From Phascolarctos cinereus (Eukaryota > Chordata > Mammalia > Diprotodontia > Phascolarctidae): 64,000 bases of DNA. The stretch covers positions 2,929,001 to 2,993,000 of the forward strand of contig NW_018344185.1 of the NCBI RefSeq assembly GCF_002099425.1, read 5' to 3'. The notes under the pieces are model-generated. The model did no database searches, was not told where the DNA came from, and saw only the letters and a list, made by a program, of their open reading frames with translations. The position numbers were made by a program, and so were the translations under genes. The first letter of the stretch is position 1, and every line of letters starts with the position of its first letter. This document shows positions 60,201 through 64,000 of the stretch, piece by piece.

Positions 60201-62585
60201 ATGTTAAATATAGTATTATATATTATTATGTAGATGTATTATACTTACTTGGATCCTCCATAGTACTAGAAGGAACTTGCTAAATATATATTTGTTTACT
60301 GGTCAAATGGGGCAGCTAGGTGGTGCAGTTGTGTATTGGGAGTCAGGAAGATTTATTTTCCAGTTCAAATCCAGCCTCAGATACTTATTAGCTTTGTGAC
60401 CACGGGCAAGTCACTTAACCTATTTGCCTCAGTTTCCTCATCTGTAAGTGTTTTTGGCTGGAGTGTCTTTGCCAAGTGTCTTTGCCTAGAAAATCCCAAA
60501 TGGGGTCACGAAGAGTTGAACAAAACTGAAAATGACTGCACAACAACAAAATTGATCAAAAAACCCACTTTCTCTAGGGTGGAAGCAATACCCTAAGGCT
60601 CTGCCCCATGCAGGCTAGGTCAGTCTTTCCTTAAAGGGCTCTAAAATTATCTTCAAGGCTTAACTGGCTGACTTCATTTCCTGGTATCCTGAGTACAAAA
60701 ACAGACAGGACTTAAAGGCACTGGGAGCACTTCTCTCAGGCTTCTGACTAACACCAGCACAGGAGAGCTGTATACGCTCAGCCAATATCCTTTTCCCTAC
60801 TCTGAATGCCCTTCTCTAATTATGACTAAGTAAACCTTCTTTTGTTAACCGTTAGATGATCTACAAGTACCTCATTTCATTCCCATCTCCAGCCTAAGCC
60901 AGCAGACTGGCTTGATTGGCTCTGGCTTATAGCATCCTCATAACAACCCTGCAAAGGTAGTAGAAGTATTATTATCCTCATTTTATAGGCAGGAAACTGA
61001 GAGTCAGAAAGGTTAAATAACTTGTCCAGGATCATAAAACTAGCATTAGAGCCAGAACTCAAACCCAGATCTTTTTACACTAAAAAGGGAGGGGGGGGAA
61101 GGAAGAGAAGGCAGATTTCCATTATATCACACTGTCTCTCAATTGTCATACACATTGGAAAACTGATTTTCTGATTCTTGACTACTTTTTCTTTCAGAGA
61201 GGAAAGGAAGAAAAAACAGAAATGTTGAGTTAAATCTTTTACAAGTCTACTGTGTAGCTTAAGTTGTGAAACAATGGTATATTATGGGTACCTAGAAAAA
61301 ATTTTATGAAGGGTTGTGTAAACAAATGACCCTAGCTAGGAGGGAGAGCAGCTCTTATGGCTGGACCCCAGAGGAGCCACATGGAAGTTTTCTTCATTTA
61401 ACTCTTTGATTTCAAATGAGATTGTACCCTGATCTCTAGATGCTAGGATAGATTCAGAACTGGAAAAGACCTGGTACAACTAGGCCCAGAGGTTTGTTAG
61501 ACCAAAGTGGGACAGATTAGCCCCGAAAGCCATGCTGGCCAGGGTACTTTACTTATGGAAAAATTTATGTACTTTGAAACCACAATTCCGTACTATGTGA
61601 AACTGTTTCATTTTATCTTCTTTAGTTCTTAATAAAGCTCTCAGAACTGTGGAAGGAAAAGGGAGGGGGAAGTAGAAGACAGGGGAAATGTGAGGTGGGG
61701 GAAAGGGGAGAATTAAACCCTGTCTCAGTTCTACCCAATCCTACACTCCAGAACAGAGACCCAGCTCAAGTTTGAGATTAAAAAGAAGAAAATGAAGGCA
61801 GTGCTGGTTTGAGGATAAAGACCATAAGAACCAGTCCCTTCCTACCGGCAGTTGTTTCTTTATAAACCCTTTTAGCCAAATTAGATTTACCTTAATTAGA
61901 ATTATCTTAATTATATACCATTTTTATTGGATGGTTCCCTTACCTTATAGGGACAAATTAGGTGATGGCTATATCCATATTCTAACAACATAACTAGGAC
62001 AATTACACAAACACCTCATATTTAGTAAACTCTTGATAAATATTTGTTGAAAGATAGTCCAAGAAGGGAGGAAAGGAAAGGAAGAAAAAACAGAAATGTT
62101 GAGTTAAATCTTTTACAAGTCTACTGTATAGCTTAAGTTGTGAAACAATGGACTAGACAACAATCAAGGTCTCTTCCAGTTCTAAACAGTCTCCTGATTT
62201 ATTCTGTGCCTCTCCAAACTGATCTATCTACCATGACTTGTGATTCTTTGTATATTTCACAGTGCCAGGCACACTATGAAAATAGAAGCAGCTCAGTAAA
62301 TATTTCTGAATGGCGTTACGTAAAGAAAATGGACAATCTGAACACTTCTTTAACAACTGAGGGTTGGTGGGTGCTGGGGGACAGGGGCAGAGGAGCAGAC
62401 AGAAAACAGAGAAACAATGCTTTTCTACTGTGTCAACTACACTAGTCTGACACACAGGATTTTCTTCTTACCTTGTCAAAGGGTGACAAGCCTTTAATTC
62501 TTGCCCTGAAATATCCAGCTGCTACCAAGAGCTCCAAAATTTCTGCCAACTTGATGTTTTGTTCTTCATCTTCTCTTGTTTCCAC
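25158..62585 (-). CDS. CCDC93: CCDC93, partial gene (exons 2-11, N-terminal half)
   Basis: This is the only gene recognised. Ten minus-strand exons join in frame into 840 nt (280 codons). The product matches CCDC93 as I remember it from human, including peptides such as [54 protein letters not shown] and [13 protein letters not shown]93 is known as a CCC-complex subunit (with CCDC22 and COMMD proteins) acting with Retriever and WASH on endosomal membranes to recycle receptors. Visible residues 1-140 or so form the conserved N-terminal calponin-homology-like (NN-CH) region. Residues 141-280 are a charged linker leading to the coiled coils. Introns are 4552, 2499, 4031, 1552, 12486, 6797, 2483, 310 and 1878 bp from 5' to 3'. 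The start codon (exon 1) and the C-terminal coiled-coil half lie outside the window or were not found. No stop or frameshift interrupts the exons, so the gene looks functional. Confidence 0.97.
25500..25735 (-). mobile_element. MIR-type CORE-SINE
   Basis: Reverse, near full length: aagcatttatagagcactgt, acatgtgaggaaactgaggc, cttgtccaaggtttcatagc, tttgaacccaggtctcccc. Confidence 0.9.
25785..25940 (-). mobile_element. MIR-type SINE running into the duplication arm
   Basis: Reverse: tcattttacagatgaggaag, gagaccctgagaggctcaat, then, inside the arm, ctctaactccaaattcagtt and tgtgctaccctgcc. The SINE is continuous across the arm edge at 25878. Confidence 0.8.
25878..26148 (-). repeat. Right arm of an inverted duplication
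   Basis: 271 bp, reverse complement of 22531-22799. The MIR at its left edge continues outside the arm, so this is likely the ancestral location. TA/TG-rich at its right end, followed by a GT microsatellite. Confidence 0.95.
26168..26230 (+). repeat. (GT)n then GA-rich microsatellite
   Basis: gagagtgtgtgtgtgtgtgt to about 26208, then gagaaagagagacagagaga. Confidence 0.95.
26275..26395 (+). mobile_element. MIR-type SINE
   Basis: catttgaaccaagctctgct, ctggctgtgtgactttaatc, cacatctgtaaaatgcc. Confidence 0.75.
26484..26750 (+). mobile_element. MIR-type CORE-SINE, near full length
   Basis: gggtagcatagtggatagag, agacctaagttcaaatcctg, gctagtcacttaacctcaga, cttcaagcactatattaaaa. Confidence 0.9.
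27123..27173 (-). CDS. CCDC93: CCDC93 exon 10
   Basis: 51 nt, 17 codons, phase 0 on both sides: [17 protein letters not shown]. The acceptor is ttcatcag and the donor gtaagt. Human is recalled as QRIQSLMTKMTAMANEE. It is a short amphipathic helix in the linker. Confidence 0.94.
27484..27570 (-). CDS. CCDC93: CCDC93 exon 9
   Basis: 87 nt, 29 codons, phase 0 on both sides: [18 protein letters not shown] and then [11 protein letters not shown]. The acceptor is tttcacag. The donor is gtgtgt, which departs from the gtaag consensus. The middle is a poorly conserved Gly/Ser stretch and the ends ([13 protein letters not shown]) match CCDC93. Human is recalled as two residues longer here. The 310-bp intron to exon 10 is the shortest in the window. 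Confidence 0.92.
27670..27711 (+). repeat. Perfect 21-bp tandem duplication
   Basis: The 21-bp unit beginning tatatagctaattctctact occurs at 27670-27690 and again, identical, at 27691-27711, in the intron between exons 8 and 9. Confidence 0.97.
27760..27830 (+). mobile_element. L2-like tail fragment
   Basis: agtgcctaccacaacatctc, actcaataaagacttgttga. Confidence 0.5.
28166..28200 (+). mobile_element. hAT terminal fragment (MER20/Charlie-like)
   Basis: cagtggttctcaaacttttt followed by a short non-matching remainder. Only the end is recognisable. Confidence 0.5.
28530..28650 (-). mobile_element. MIR-type SINE fragment
   Basis: Reverse: ggggccacatagccaatgta, cttgaacccaggtctccaga, ctctctatccattaaacaat. 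Confidence 0.75.
29115..29385 (+). mobile_element. MIR-type CORE-SINE
   Basis: gcagcatgctctcgtggagg, gacagccaggcaagtcactt, ctcattttcctcattgataa, aaatactacataaatgtcag. Confidence 0.82.
29735..29935 (-). mobile_element. MIR-type CORE-SINE
   Basis: Reverse: ttcattttacaaatgaggaa, gttaagtgacttgcccatgt, cttgaactcaagtcctctga, accactgctctgttttgg. Confidence 0.88.
30054..30090 (-). CDS. CCDC93: CCDC93 exon 8 (37-nt small exon)
   Basis: 37 nt. The first G completes the split arginine codon (AG|G), and [12 protein letters not shown] follows. The acceptor is tatgtag and the donor gtaaga. Human is recalled as RYGFSRQSKMEK. The length is not a multiple of three, so skipping this exon alone would shift the frame, whereas exons 7 and 8 together are 138 nt. 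It is too short to be seen as an open frame and was found from the splice sites and the protein match. Confidence 0.95.
30095..31005. other. Intron 7, unassigned part
   Basis: A/T-rich, no repeat recognised. Plus open frames at 30326-30508 and 30469-30741 have no known product and lie antisense to the gene. Confidence 0.4.
31010..32455 (+). mobile_element. L1 LINE 3' part with an inserted duplicate
   Basis: 3' ORF2 and UTR of a marsupial-type L1. It runs from aagataaactcaaaatgggt through agcaggaaacttggggcag, tttgacccagcaataccact and gaaaaacctgggaagaaacc to a UTR with ggggaggga...tttggaac and an A-rich end. Many stops, not functional. A 164-bp foreign segment sits at 31429-31592. Orientation is opposite to CCDC93. 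Confidence 0.93.
31429..31592 (+). repeat. 164-bp insertion in L1, copy of 33435-33597
   Basis: Flanked by the 12-bp direct repeat agctatcaatat at 31417-31428 and 31593-31604, where the L1 sequence should be continuous. About 93% identical by eye (around 11 differences) to intronic sequence at 33435-33597, same orientation. No A-tail and no inverted ends. Confidence 0.93.
32880..33030 (-). mobile_element. MIR-type SINE
   Basis: Reverse: aatttacagatgaggaaaca, aagctcacatggctagtaag, gaacccagatctactgattc. Confidence 0.82.
33435..33597 (+). repeat. Near-copy of the L1-inserted segment (likely source)
   Basis: Non-repeat-looking intronic sequence from cccttctccattgcccactg to aattctctgacatcag. The related copy at 31429-31592 has a target duplication; this one has none visible, so it is the likely donor. 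Confidence 0.85.
33715..33985 (+). mobile_element. L2 tail followed by a MIR-type SINE
   Basis: L2 tail to about 33810 (aagctccatgagggcagaga, ctagcacagcactttgaaa), then a MIR-like SINE (gatttgggcttgaacattag, gcgactttgggcaagaattc, gtttatttccagccctaaaa). Confidence 0.75.
34280..34490 (+). mobile_element. MIR-type CORE-SINE, near full length
   Basis: tgtgtggtagagtggaaatg, cctgggtttgaaccccaact, acctgtgtgaccccaagcaa, gcctcccagctctaaatcta. Confidence 0.92.
34495..36887. other. Intron 7 next to exon 7, mostly unassigned
   Basis: No confident repeat over about 2.4 kb. Short open frames on both strands lack any known product. The stretch 35930-36240 is a 100-codon plus open frame of low-information sequence, antisense to the gene. 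Confidence 0.4.
36888..36988 (-). CDS. CCDC93: CCDC93 exon 7
   Basis: 101 nt: 33 codons plus two bases of an arginine codon. It reads [20 protein letters not shown] and [13 protein letters not shown]. The acceptor is tttcag and the donor gtaata. The strongly basic [10 protein letters not shown] run followed by the acidic helix matches CCDC93 (human recalled as EVYKPRRKYKRHQGAEELLD). It belongs to the linker that leads into the coiled coils. Confidence 0.96.
36989..38465. other. Intron 6 beside exon 7
   Basis: 37565-37720 resembles the common repeat with tttattgaacctaaattgta and tcctcatggagcttacagtc. The rest is unassigned. Confidence 0.45.
38470..38605 (-). mobile_element. MIR-type SINE, decayed
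   Basis: Reverse: ctagaaaggaccttacagat, ccctcatttcacagaggaag. Confidence 0.65.
38610..39665 (+). mobile_element. L2 LINE ORF2 endonuclease-region fossil
   Basis: Decayed L2 ORF2 5' part: ttcactgagacttgggtccc tcctggtgac (endonuclease TW motif region), ttagaggacttcac (the GDFN-like block), cactccctcaataccttaat ttccc, actctactgtgacctccaat c, then gagctggagaaaatcacaaa. A CA microsatellite expanded inside it. The junction with the L1 follows near 39665. Confidence 0.8.
38960..39019 (+). repeat. (CA)30 microsatellite in L2
   Basis: Uninterrupted CA dinucleotides, about 30 units, replacing the L2 coding sequence after agaggactt. Probably length-variable. Confidence 0.98.
42262..42415 (+). mobile_element. 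Marsupial tRNA-derived SINE in L1
   Basis: ttaggtggcgcaggtggata, ctggagtcaggaggacctga, ctgggcaagtcacttaaccc, ending caaaaacaaacaaaac. No clear target duplication. Confidence 0.95.
42535..42685 (-). mobile_element. Marsupial tRNA-derived SINE in L1 3' UTR
   Basis: Reverse copy: tgacttgcccagggtcacac, tcctcctgactccagggcca, ctatccactgcaccacctag. Confidence 0.95.
43160..43835 (+). mobile_element. L1 LINE 3' end, second copy
   Basis: ggcccagcaacagcacttct, tggcaaagaattgaaaattg, gaaaaacctggaaagacttg, UTR with ggagagggagagggagaaaa and tail aaataaattaattaaaaaaa. Less decayed in the UTR than the preceding L1. Confidence 0.93.
43895..44053 (-). mobile_element. Marsupial tRNA-derived SINE
   Basis: Reverse: aaggcaattggggttaagtg, ggtcacacagctagcaagtg, tgctctatccact. 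Its 5' end (CACCTAGCTGCC) is replaced by A-rich sequence. Confidence 0.93.
44060..45635. other. Intron 6, partly unassigned
   Basis: 44060-44840 has no recognised repeat. 44845-44975 is a TA/TG microsatellite. 45080-45420 looks like a diverged interspersed repeat (ggagagccactgatgatttt tgaatagagg) whose family I cannot name. Confidence 0.45.
44845..44975 (+). repeat. TATG/TACA-rich microsatellite
   Basis: Imperfect alternating purine-pyrimidine tract (acacatgtgtatatatgtgt, atatgcacatatgtatatac). Confidence 0.9.
45640..45815 (+). mobile_element. L2 LINE 3' tail, decayed
   Basis: atacaaacccttagaaggtt gggaccttgtc, atggtatcaggaacaatgat, acagtagatactaactgact. Confidence 0.6.
46530..46670 (-). mobile_element. 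MIR-type SINE
   Basis: Reverse: aatgaggaaactgaagtaca, cttgtgcacagttacacagc, gccaggactcctgactctaa. Confidence 0.82.
46715..47400 (+). mobile_element. CR1/L3-type LINE reverse-transcriptase fossil
   Basis: The blocks run in CR1 order: ttttaataaggtatatgata aagtatctcatgac (FxKxYDKVSHD), aaatgtgggctggatgatgg gacagt (CGLDD), then ctactgatgacacaaaactg gga at 46978 (TDDTKLG, where ADDTKL is usual). Decayed, plus orientation. Confidence 0.78.
47471..47512 (+). repeat. Short tandem duplication
   Basis: tgagaaactgcctattatt at 47471 and tgagaaactgcctactatt at 47494, unit 23 bp. Confidence 0.9.
47589..47635 (+). repeat. Perfect 16-bp inverted repeat, hairpin
   Basis: Arms attctgagtgcagaag (47589-47604) and cttctgcactcagaat (47620-47635) with a 15-nt loop. 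Not part of a repeat I recognise. Confidence 0.95.
47680..48176. other. Unassigned
   Basis: No repeat or exon recognised between the 47.6-kb hairpin and the GA tract. Confidence 0.4.
48177..48242 (+). repeat. (GA)n microsatellite
   Basis: About 33 uninterrupted AG units. In the CCDC93 transcript it is a CU tract, 1.3 kb upstream of the window's right-hand neighbour exon 6 in plus coordinates, within intron 6. Confidence 0.98.
48565..48935 (+). mobile_element. MIR-type SINE split by a hAT-like element
   Basis: The 5' part runs to about 48729 (ggcaggatggtgcagtagaa, gagctgggtttgaatcttat, ttgtaaaatcacaggattgg). The 3' part runs from about 48876 (ctctaaggtgctttccagct, aatctgtaatcttatg). The insert lies between. 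Confidence 0.82.
48730..48875. mobile_element. hAT-like MITE, GGGGTGAGGAACCT end family
   Basis: Begins caggggtgaggaacctgagg ccttgaggcc. The interior aaaggatttgttctgtaaaa cttgg is flanked by partly inverted blocks (ccctttgactgaattcaaac and actcagtcaaaagg). The right end is missing or decayed. Confidence 0.72.
49475..49531 (-). CDS. CCDC93: CCDC93 exon 6
   Basis: 57 nt, 19 codons, phase 0 on both sides, reading [19 protein letters not shown]. The acceptor is cttacag and the donor gtaagt. Human is recalled as DDDFIKRKEKAIKTVVDLS, so this short exon is less conserved than its neighbours but has the same length. It starts the basic linker after the CH-like domain. The next intron (36989-49474, 12.5 kb) is the longest complete intron in the window. 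Confidence 0.94.
49867..50030. mobile_element. hAT-like MITE, TTCTTAACCT family
   Basis: Begins agaagtttttaaccttttgg gtgtcacagacc and ends caccttaggtcaagaaccac, a degenerate inverted pair. The interior cataggattataaagaaagc is the reverse of the 21200-21350 family. Confidence 0.75.
50295..50472 (+). mobile_element. MIR-type CORE-SINE
   Basis: acttgggtccaaatctcatc, gctgtgtaatcctgggcaaa, tttcctcatctataaaatga, ttaaactcatgatcctatga. Confidence 0.88.
50475..51083. other. Intron 5, unassigned
   Basis: No repeat recognised. The sequence is slightly pyrimidine-rich around 50500-50720. Confidence 0.4.
51084..51182 (-). CDS. CCDC93: CCDC93 exon 5
   Basis: 99 nt, 33 codons, phase 0 on both sides. It reads [19 protein letters not shown] and [14 protein letters not shown]. 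The acceptor is ttattag and the donor gtaagt. It closes the CH-like domain. The motif WLVKRAIET matches CCDC93 directly after the FPVVQ end of exon 4. Confidence 0.97.
51365..51560. mobile_element. Two facing SINE fragments
   Basis: Plus part: tctgagttcaagccctgaga, tgactatgggcaagtcattt (to about 51430). Minus part: ggttgcccggggtcctgttg ctagcatgtg, agaaacctagatcttctttc caagg (to about 51560). Confidence 0.65.
51940..52125 (+). mobile_element. MIR-type SINE
   Basis: ggaaccagagcacctgtgtt, caaattccatctctgatgca, taccttgggcatgttacctc, cccttcacactaaagtctat. Confidence 0.82.
52130..52590. other. Intron 4, unassigned
   Basis: No repeat or exon recognised. A plus open frame at 52228-52455 has no known product. 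Confidence 0.4.
52595..52825 (+). mobile_element. MIR-type CORE-SINE
   Basis: agaattagaagacccaggtt, cctgtgtggcctcagaaaag, tctcataggattgcagcaaa, ttacataaacattaatcatt. Confidence 0.85.
53230..53330 (+). mobile_element. L2 LINE 3' tail
   Basis: gaggacaggaactgttttgc, cacagaacctggcacatact, taagaaattcttgttgg. Confidence 0.75.
53415..54290 (+). mobile_element. L1-related purine-rich composite without ORF2
   Basis: A purine-rich region like the L1 sequence before ORF2 (gagggcatagggtgagttga, ggcttaaggagggaataaca, gtggggtatggaaatctatc) passes straight to L1 3' UTR-like sequence (gcatgactactatggaagtg, ctgcttgccttctcaatgag, gagagaatttggaacctaaa). The block with ggggtatagaaatctatcct then repeats from about 54040 and ends in a second UTR-like end with a poly-A/GAAA tail. 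Confidence 0.75.
54775..54900 (-). mobile_element. MIR-type SINE
   Basis: Reverse: cattcagttcaaccccctga, tttatagataagaaaataga, atgatttgctcagggtgaaa. Confidence 0.72.
54930..55075 (+). mobile_element. L2 LINE 3' tail
   Basis: tctagaatctgaactctttg agaaccggga, catcctcaagtgttcagcag, ggaaaatgcttaataaatgc. Confidence 0.75.
55214..55325 (-). CDS. CCDC93: CCDC93 exon 4
   Basis: 112 nt. The first base completes the split isoleucine codon (AT|T), and 37 whole codons follow, reading [19 protein letters not shown] and [18 protein letters not shown]. The acceptor is caacag after a pyrimidine tract and the donor is gtagga. This is the longest nearly unchanged block relative to human and gave the first identification of the gene. 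Confidence 0.98.
55440..56235. other. Intron 3, unassigned
   Basis: No confident repeat. A short G run at 55798-55808 is followed by ggtttgggttagggttt, a chance telomere-like motif. Confidence 0.4.
56240..56690. mobile_element. Ancient unclassified repeat, then MIR fragment
   Basis: 56240-56560 has the look of a widespread mammalian repeat (gtaggtagctctaattgtaa ggaat, tacttgaagacagctatc), family not named. 56570-56690 is a reverse MIR (acaaattaggaaaatgaggc, cctgacttc). Confidence 0.55.
57245..57415 (-). mobile_element. MIR-type SINE
   Basis: Reverse: ctcattttacagtgggagaa, actgaggcccagagagaagt, agaaccctggtctttgatc. Confidence 0.8.
57825..57919 (-). CDS. CCDC93: CCDC93 exon 3
   Basis: 95 nt, entering in phase 0 and leaving after two bases of an isoleucine codon. 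It reads [20 protein letters not shown] and then [11 protein letters not shown]. The acceptor is ttccag and the donor gtaagt. It is the core of the CH-like domain and close to human, with one conservative change recalled (Ile for Val in the FDIDVD stretch). Skipping exon 3 alone would shift the frame, while exons 3 and 4 together are 207 nt and in frame. Confidence 0.97.
57920..59280. other. Intron 2, mostly unassigned
   Basis: No confident repeat. A patch at 58810-58862 (agcatctgttatgtgtaaac actgtactaag) resembles a common interspersed repeat. Minus open frame 58245-58481 has no known product. Confidence 0.4.
59281..59426 (+). mobile_element. Marsupial tRNA-derived SINE
   Basis: gaggcagctagatgatgcag, ggcaagtcacttaaccccaa, A-rich end. 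Target duplications are atactactca (59271-59280) and atactattca (59427-59436), 9 of 10 identical. A short internal deletion removed part of the head. Confidence 0.95.
59680..60300 (+). mobile_element. L2 LINE 3' region (one or two copies)
   Basis: First tail: cttcaatgactgctgctgcc ttcaagatgaagg, atctaatcccaacctgcctt, atataagcttcatgatgggt. Second block from about 60015: aatgcctccccttcttctct, agtacttccccctttt. Confidence 0.78.
60309..60555 (+). mobile_element. Marsupial SINE, long form
   Basis: ggggcagctaggtggtgcag, ccagttcaaatccagcctca, gggcaagtcacttaacctat, aaatggggtcacgaagagtt, gaaaatgactgcacaacaac. It contains a small internal duplication of gtgtctttgcc. Confidence 0.95.
60925..61080 (-). 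mobile_element. MIR-type SINE
   Basis: Reverse: agcatcctcataacaaccct, cctcattttataggcaggaa, aacttgtccaggatcataaa, ctcaaacccagatc. Confidence 0.85.
61200..61277 (+). repeat. 78-bp direct repeat, copy 1
   Basis: From aggaaaggaagaaaaaacag to gttgtgaaacaatgg. Identical to 62074-62151 except gtgtag versus gtatag. Confidence 0.97.
61285..62070. other. Intron 1-2 spacer, mostly unassigned
   Basis: Between the two 78-bp copies. 61990-62052 is an L2-like tail (ctcatatttagtaaactctt, gataaatatttgttgaa). The rest is not recognised. It lies in the intron between exons 2 and 3. Confidence 0.45.
62074..62151 (+). repeat. 78-bp direct repeat, copy 2
   Basis: Second copy, 874 bp from the first. It lies immediately after an L2-like tail and immediately before a MIR-like end (ggactagacaacaatcaagg). 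Confidence 0.97.
62472..62585 (-). CDS. CCDC93: CCDC93 exon 2
   Basis: 114 nt, 38 codons, phase 0 at both ends. It reads [20 protein letters not shown] and then [18 protein letters not shown]. The acceptor is tttag and the donor gtaagaag. It encodes the first helices of the N-terminal CH-like domain. Human CCDC93, as remembered, has about 14 residues before this point, so one short coding exon is missing to the right of the window. The exon number assumes the human structure. Confidence 0.96.
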
Positions 62586-62977
62586 CTAAAGGAAGCAAAA
62601 AGAAAAAAGTCAGATGGATGGTTTATTTTCATTTGATGTCAAGGTTTGACTAACAAGAAGATAATGACATAAATACACACTTTTCAGTGAACTCTTGTTG
62701 ATAATTAACTCGATGACTACTTACTGCGTCCCTACTGTATACACAGCACACTGGCAGACCTTCAGAAAAGAAATACAATGGGAGACCGACCTACCTGTCC
62801 ACAAGGAACTTAAAATTTAAACAATTGGAGTAACAAGACAGATATGCAGCAATTCAAAATAATTCCAAGGAAACACACAGATTATAGACCTAAGCACTGA
62901 GGGAATTCAGAACAAGAGAAAGCTCATTATGGAGTATGGTTGGTCAGGGATGAATTCTTAAGAGAAGCAAATTTTAA

Positions 62978-63163
62978 TTTTGTAATATTTCTTTACATTC
63001 CTAACCCTACAGGACCCTAGCTAGAACTCTGATTACATCATATTTAAGTTATTGCAACAGTCTCTTAAGTAGTGTCCCTGACTCCAAGTTCTCCCCCAAC
63101 CAATCTACCCTATTATGAAAACTGCTTTTCCTAAATTACCACTTCATTAGTTCCTATTCAAAA
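62978..63163 (+). repeat. L2-like segment, copy A of a local pair
   Basis: tttgtaatatttctttacat to ctattcaaaa. It shares derived wording with 63803-63983 (ctacaggaccctagct, gtgtccctgactcc, ccaatctaccc, cctaaattaccact) beyond what two old L2 copies would keep. About 85% identity by eye. Confidence 0.8.
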
Positions 63164-63802
63164 AACACTGGGCTTTGAAGGAATAGCTAACCCTCAGTTT
63201 TTGAGAGACTATGGAAACCAAGGGACTTCCCCATTCAACCAGCCAGCTTGGTTGATCCCAAAAGAGTTGAGATCCAGAACTGTATCTAAATATGTCTATG
63301 ACAATATTTCTCTCTGTATTTCTAAGGCAAATATAAAAAGTATATTTTGCTTTCAGGCAATATGATATGTAAAAATTTAAATTTAAACAATAAACTCATT
63401 CACTAATAAAAAACATCCATACTATGTGTGAGGCATAGTGCTAGACAGTGGAAGAGATACAAATACTCAATTTTATAAACATTCATTAAGTACCTATGTT
63501 CATGGCAACATATCACGAAAGAACTTTGTGGGGACATTCTAAGTCTTAGGAATTGGAGAAGAATGAGGAATTAAAGAAAGGAAAGGTCAGAGAGACATGA
63601 ACACAACCACGGATGTGTAGTATCCAAGATGTGGTCCACGTCCTCAAATCCACTAAACAATCTTTTACTTGTCTCTCTTTTTTCTCTCCAATACAATTTA
63701 AAAAAAAAAGATTAAATCTAGCACCCATATGTTCACTCATTTTTGGATTCTCCCCTTTCTCTCCACAATCCAGCAAGTCACCAACACATTTTTCATTATT
63801 CC

Positions 63803-63983
63803 TTTGTAATATTCCTTTATATTCCTACCCCTACAGGACCCTAGCTGGAATTCTGATTACTTTATATTCAAATTATTGCACTAGCCTCCTAGTGTCCCTG
63901 ACTCCTAGTCCTCCCCTAACCAATCTACCCTTTTCTGAAAATTGCTCTTCCTAAATTACCACTTTATTACTCTCTATTCAAAA
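63803..63983 (+). repeat. L2-like segment, copy B of a local pair
   Basis: tttgtaatattcctttatat to ctattcaaaa, same orientation, 825 bp from copy A, with a 4-bp gap relative to it. Confidence 0.8.
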
Positions 63984-64000
63984 TTTCTGATGGTTGCCTA

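Larger units (their letters stand above)
62586..64000 (-). other. Intron 1 part, upstream of exon 2
   Basis: A/T-rich, with no CpG-rich patch and no first-exon candidate, so the promoter lies further right. It contains a weak common-repeat match at 62700-62830 (a tactgcgtccctactgtat-like core) and two related L2-like segments listed separately. Nothing else was recognised. Confidence 0.7.

Noticed and set aside
62586-64000. Promoter or CpG island for CCDC93
   Set aside because: A/T-rich with scattered CpGs only, and no exon 1 coding sequence.
1-64000. Endogenous retroviruses, LTR elements or other virus-derived elements
   Set aside because: No LTR pair, primer-binding site or retroviral gene block was recognised. 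Reverse-transcriptase motifs seen are of LINE type (L1, L2, RTE, CR1).

Overview
The window is marsupial nuclear DNA from inside one host gene. Two things show this. Ten spliced exons on the minus strand encode the N-terminal half of a mammalian CCDC93 protein. The introns are packed with interspersed repeats typical of marsupials: tRNA-headed SINEs beginning GGCAGCTAGGTGGTGCAG, many MIR-type CORE-SINEs, L2, CR1/L3, RTE and marsupial-type L1 pieces, and hAT-like MITEs. The species cannot be told from the sequence. There is no prokaryotic, viral or organellar content.

Gene layout. CCDC93 runs right to left. Exon 2 lies at 62472-62585 and exon 11 at 25158-25244 (numbered on the human gene, as remembered). 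All splice sites are GT-AG, all phases are compatible, and together the exons give 840 nt, exactly 280 codons. Exon 1 with the start codon and promoter must lie beyond the right edge, because 62586-64000 has no CpG-rich stretch or first-exon candidate. The C-terminal coiled-coil half was not found in the left 25 kb, so exon 12 is probably further left. CCDC93 is a subunit of the CCC (COMMD/CCDC22/CCDC93) complex, which works with Retriever and WASH in endosomal cargo recycling. The visible part covers the N-terminal calponin-homology-like domain and the charged linker before the coiled coils.

Repeats by region. 1-16 kb: L2 tails, SINEs, three related hAT-type MITEs, an RTE reverse-transcriptase fossil cut by two SINEs with clear target-site duplications, and an L1 piece. 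16.8-18.9 kb: an L2 with an internal eight-unit minisatellite and a SINE. 22-26 kb: two arms of a 270-bp inverted duplication flanking exon 11, and a compound GA/GT/GAGT tract. 31-34 kb: an L1 carrying a 164-bp insertion whose near-copy lies about 1.8 kb away. 38-44 kb: L2, a long L1 and a second L1. 46.7-47.4 kb: a CR1/L3 fossil. 53-54 kb: an odd L1-related composite. 61-64 kb: two pairs of short direct duplications.

No new protein system is present. The observations most worth checking are the local duplications (one pair could form a long RNA hairpin around exon 11), the minisatellite that grew inside an L2, and the splice-site peculiarities at exons 8 and 9. End points of repeats are approximate unless target-site duplications are given.
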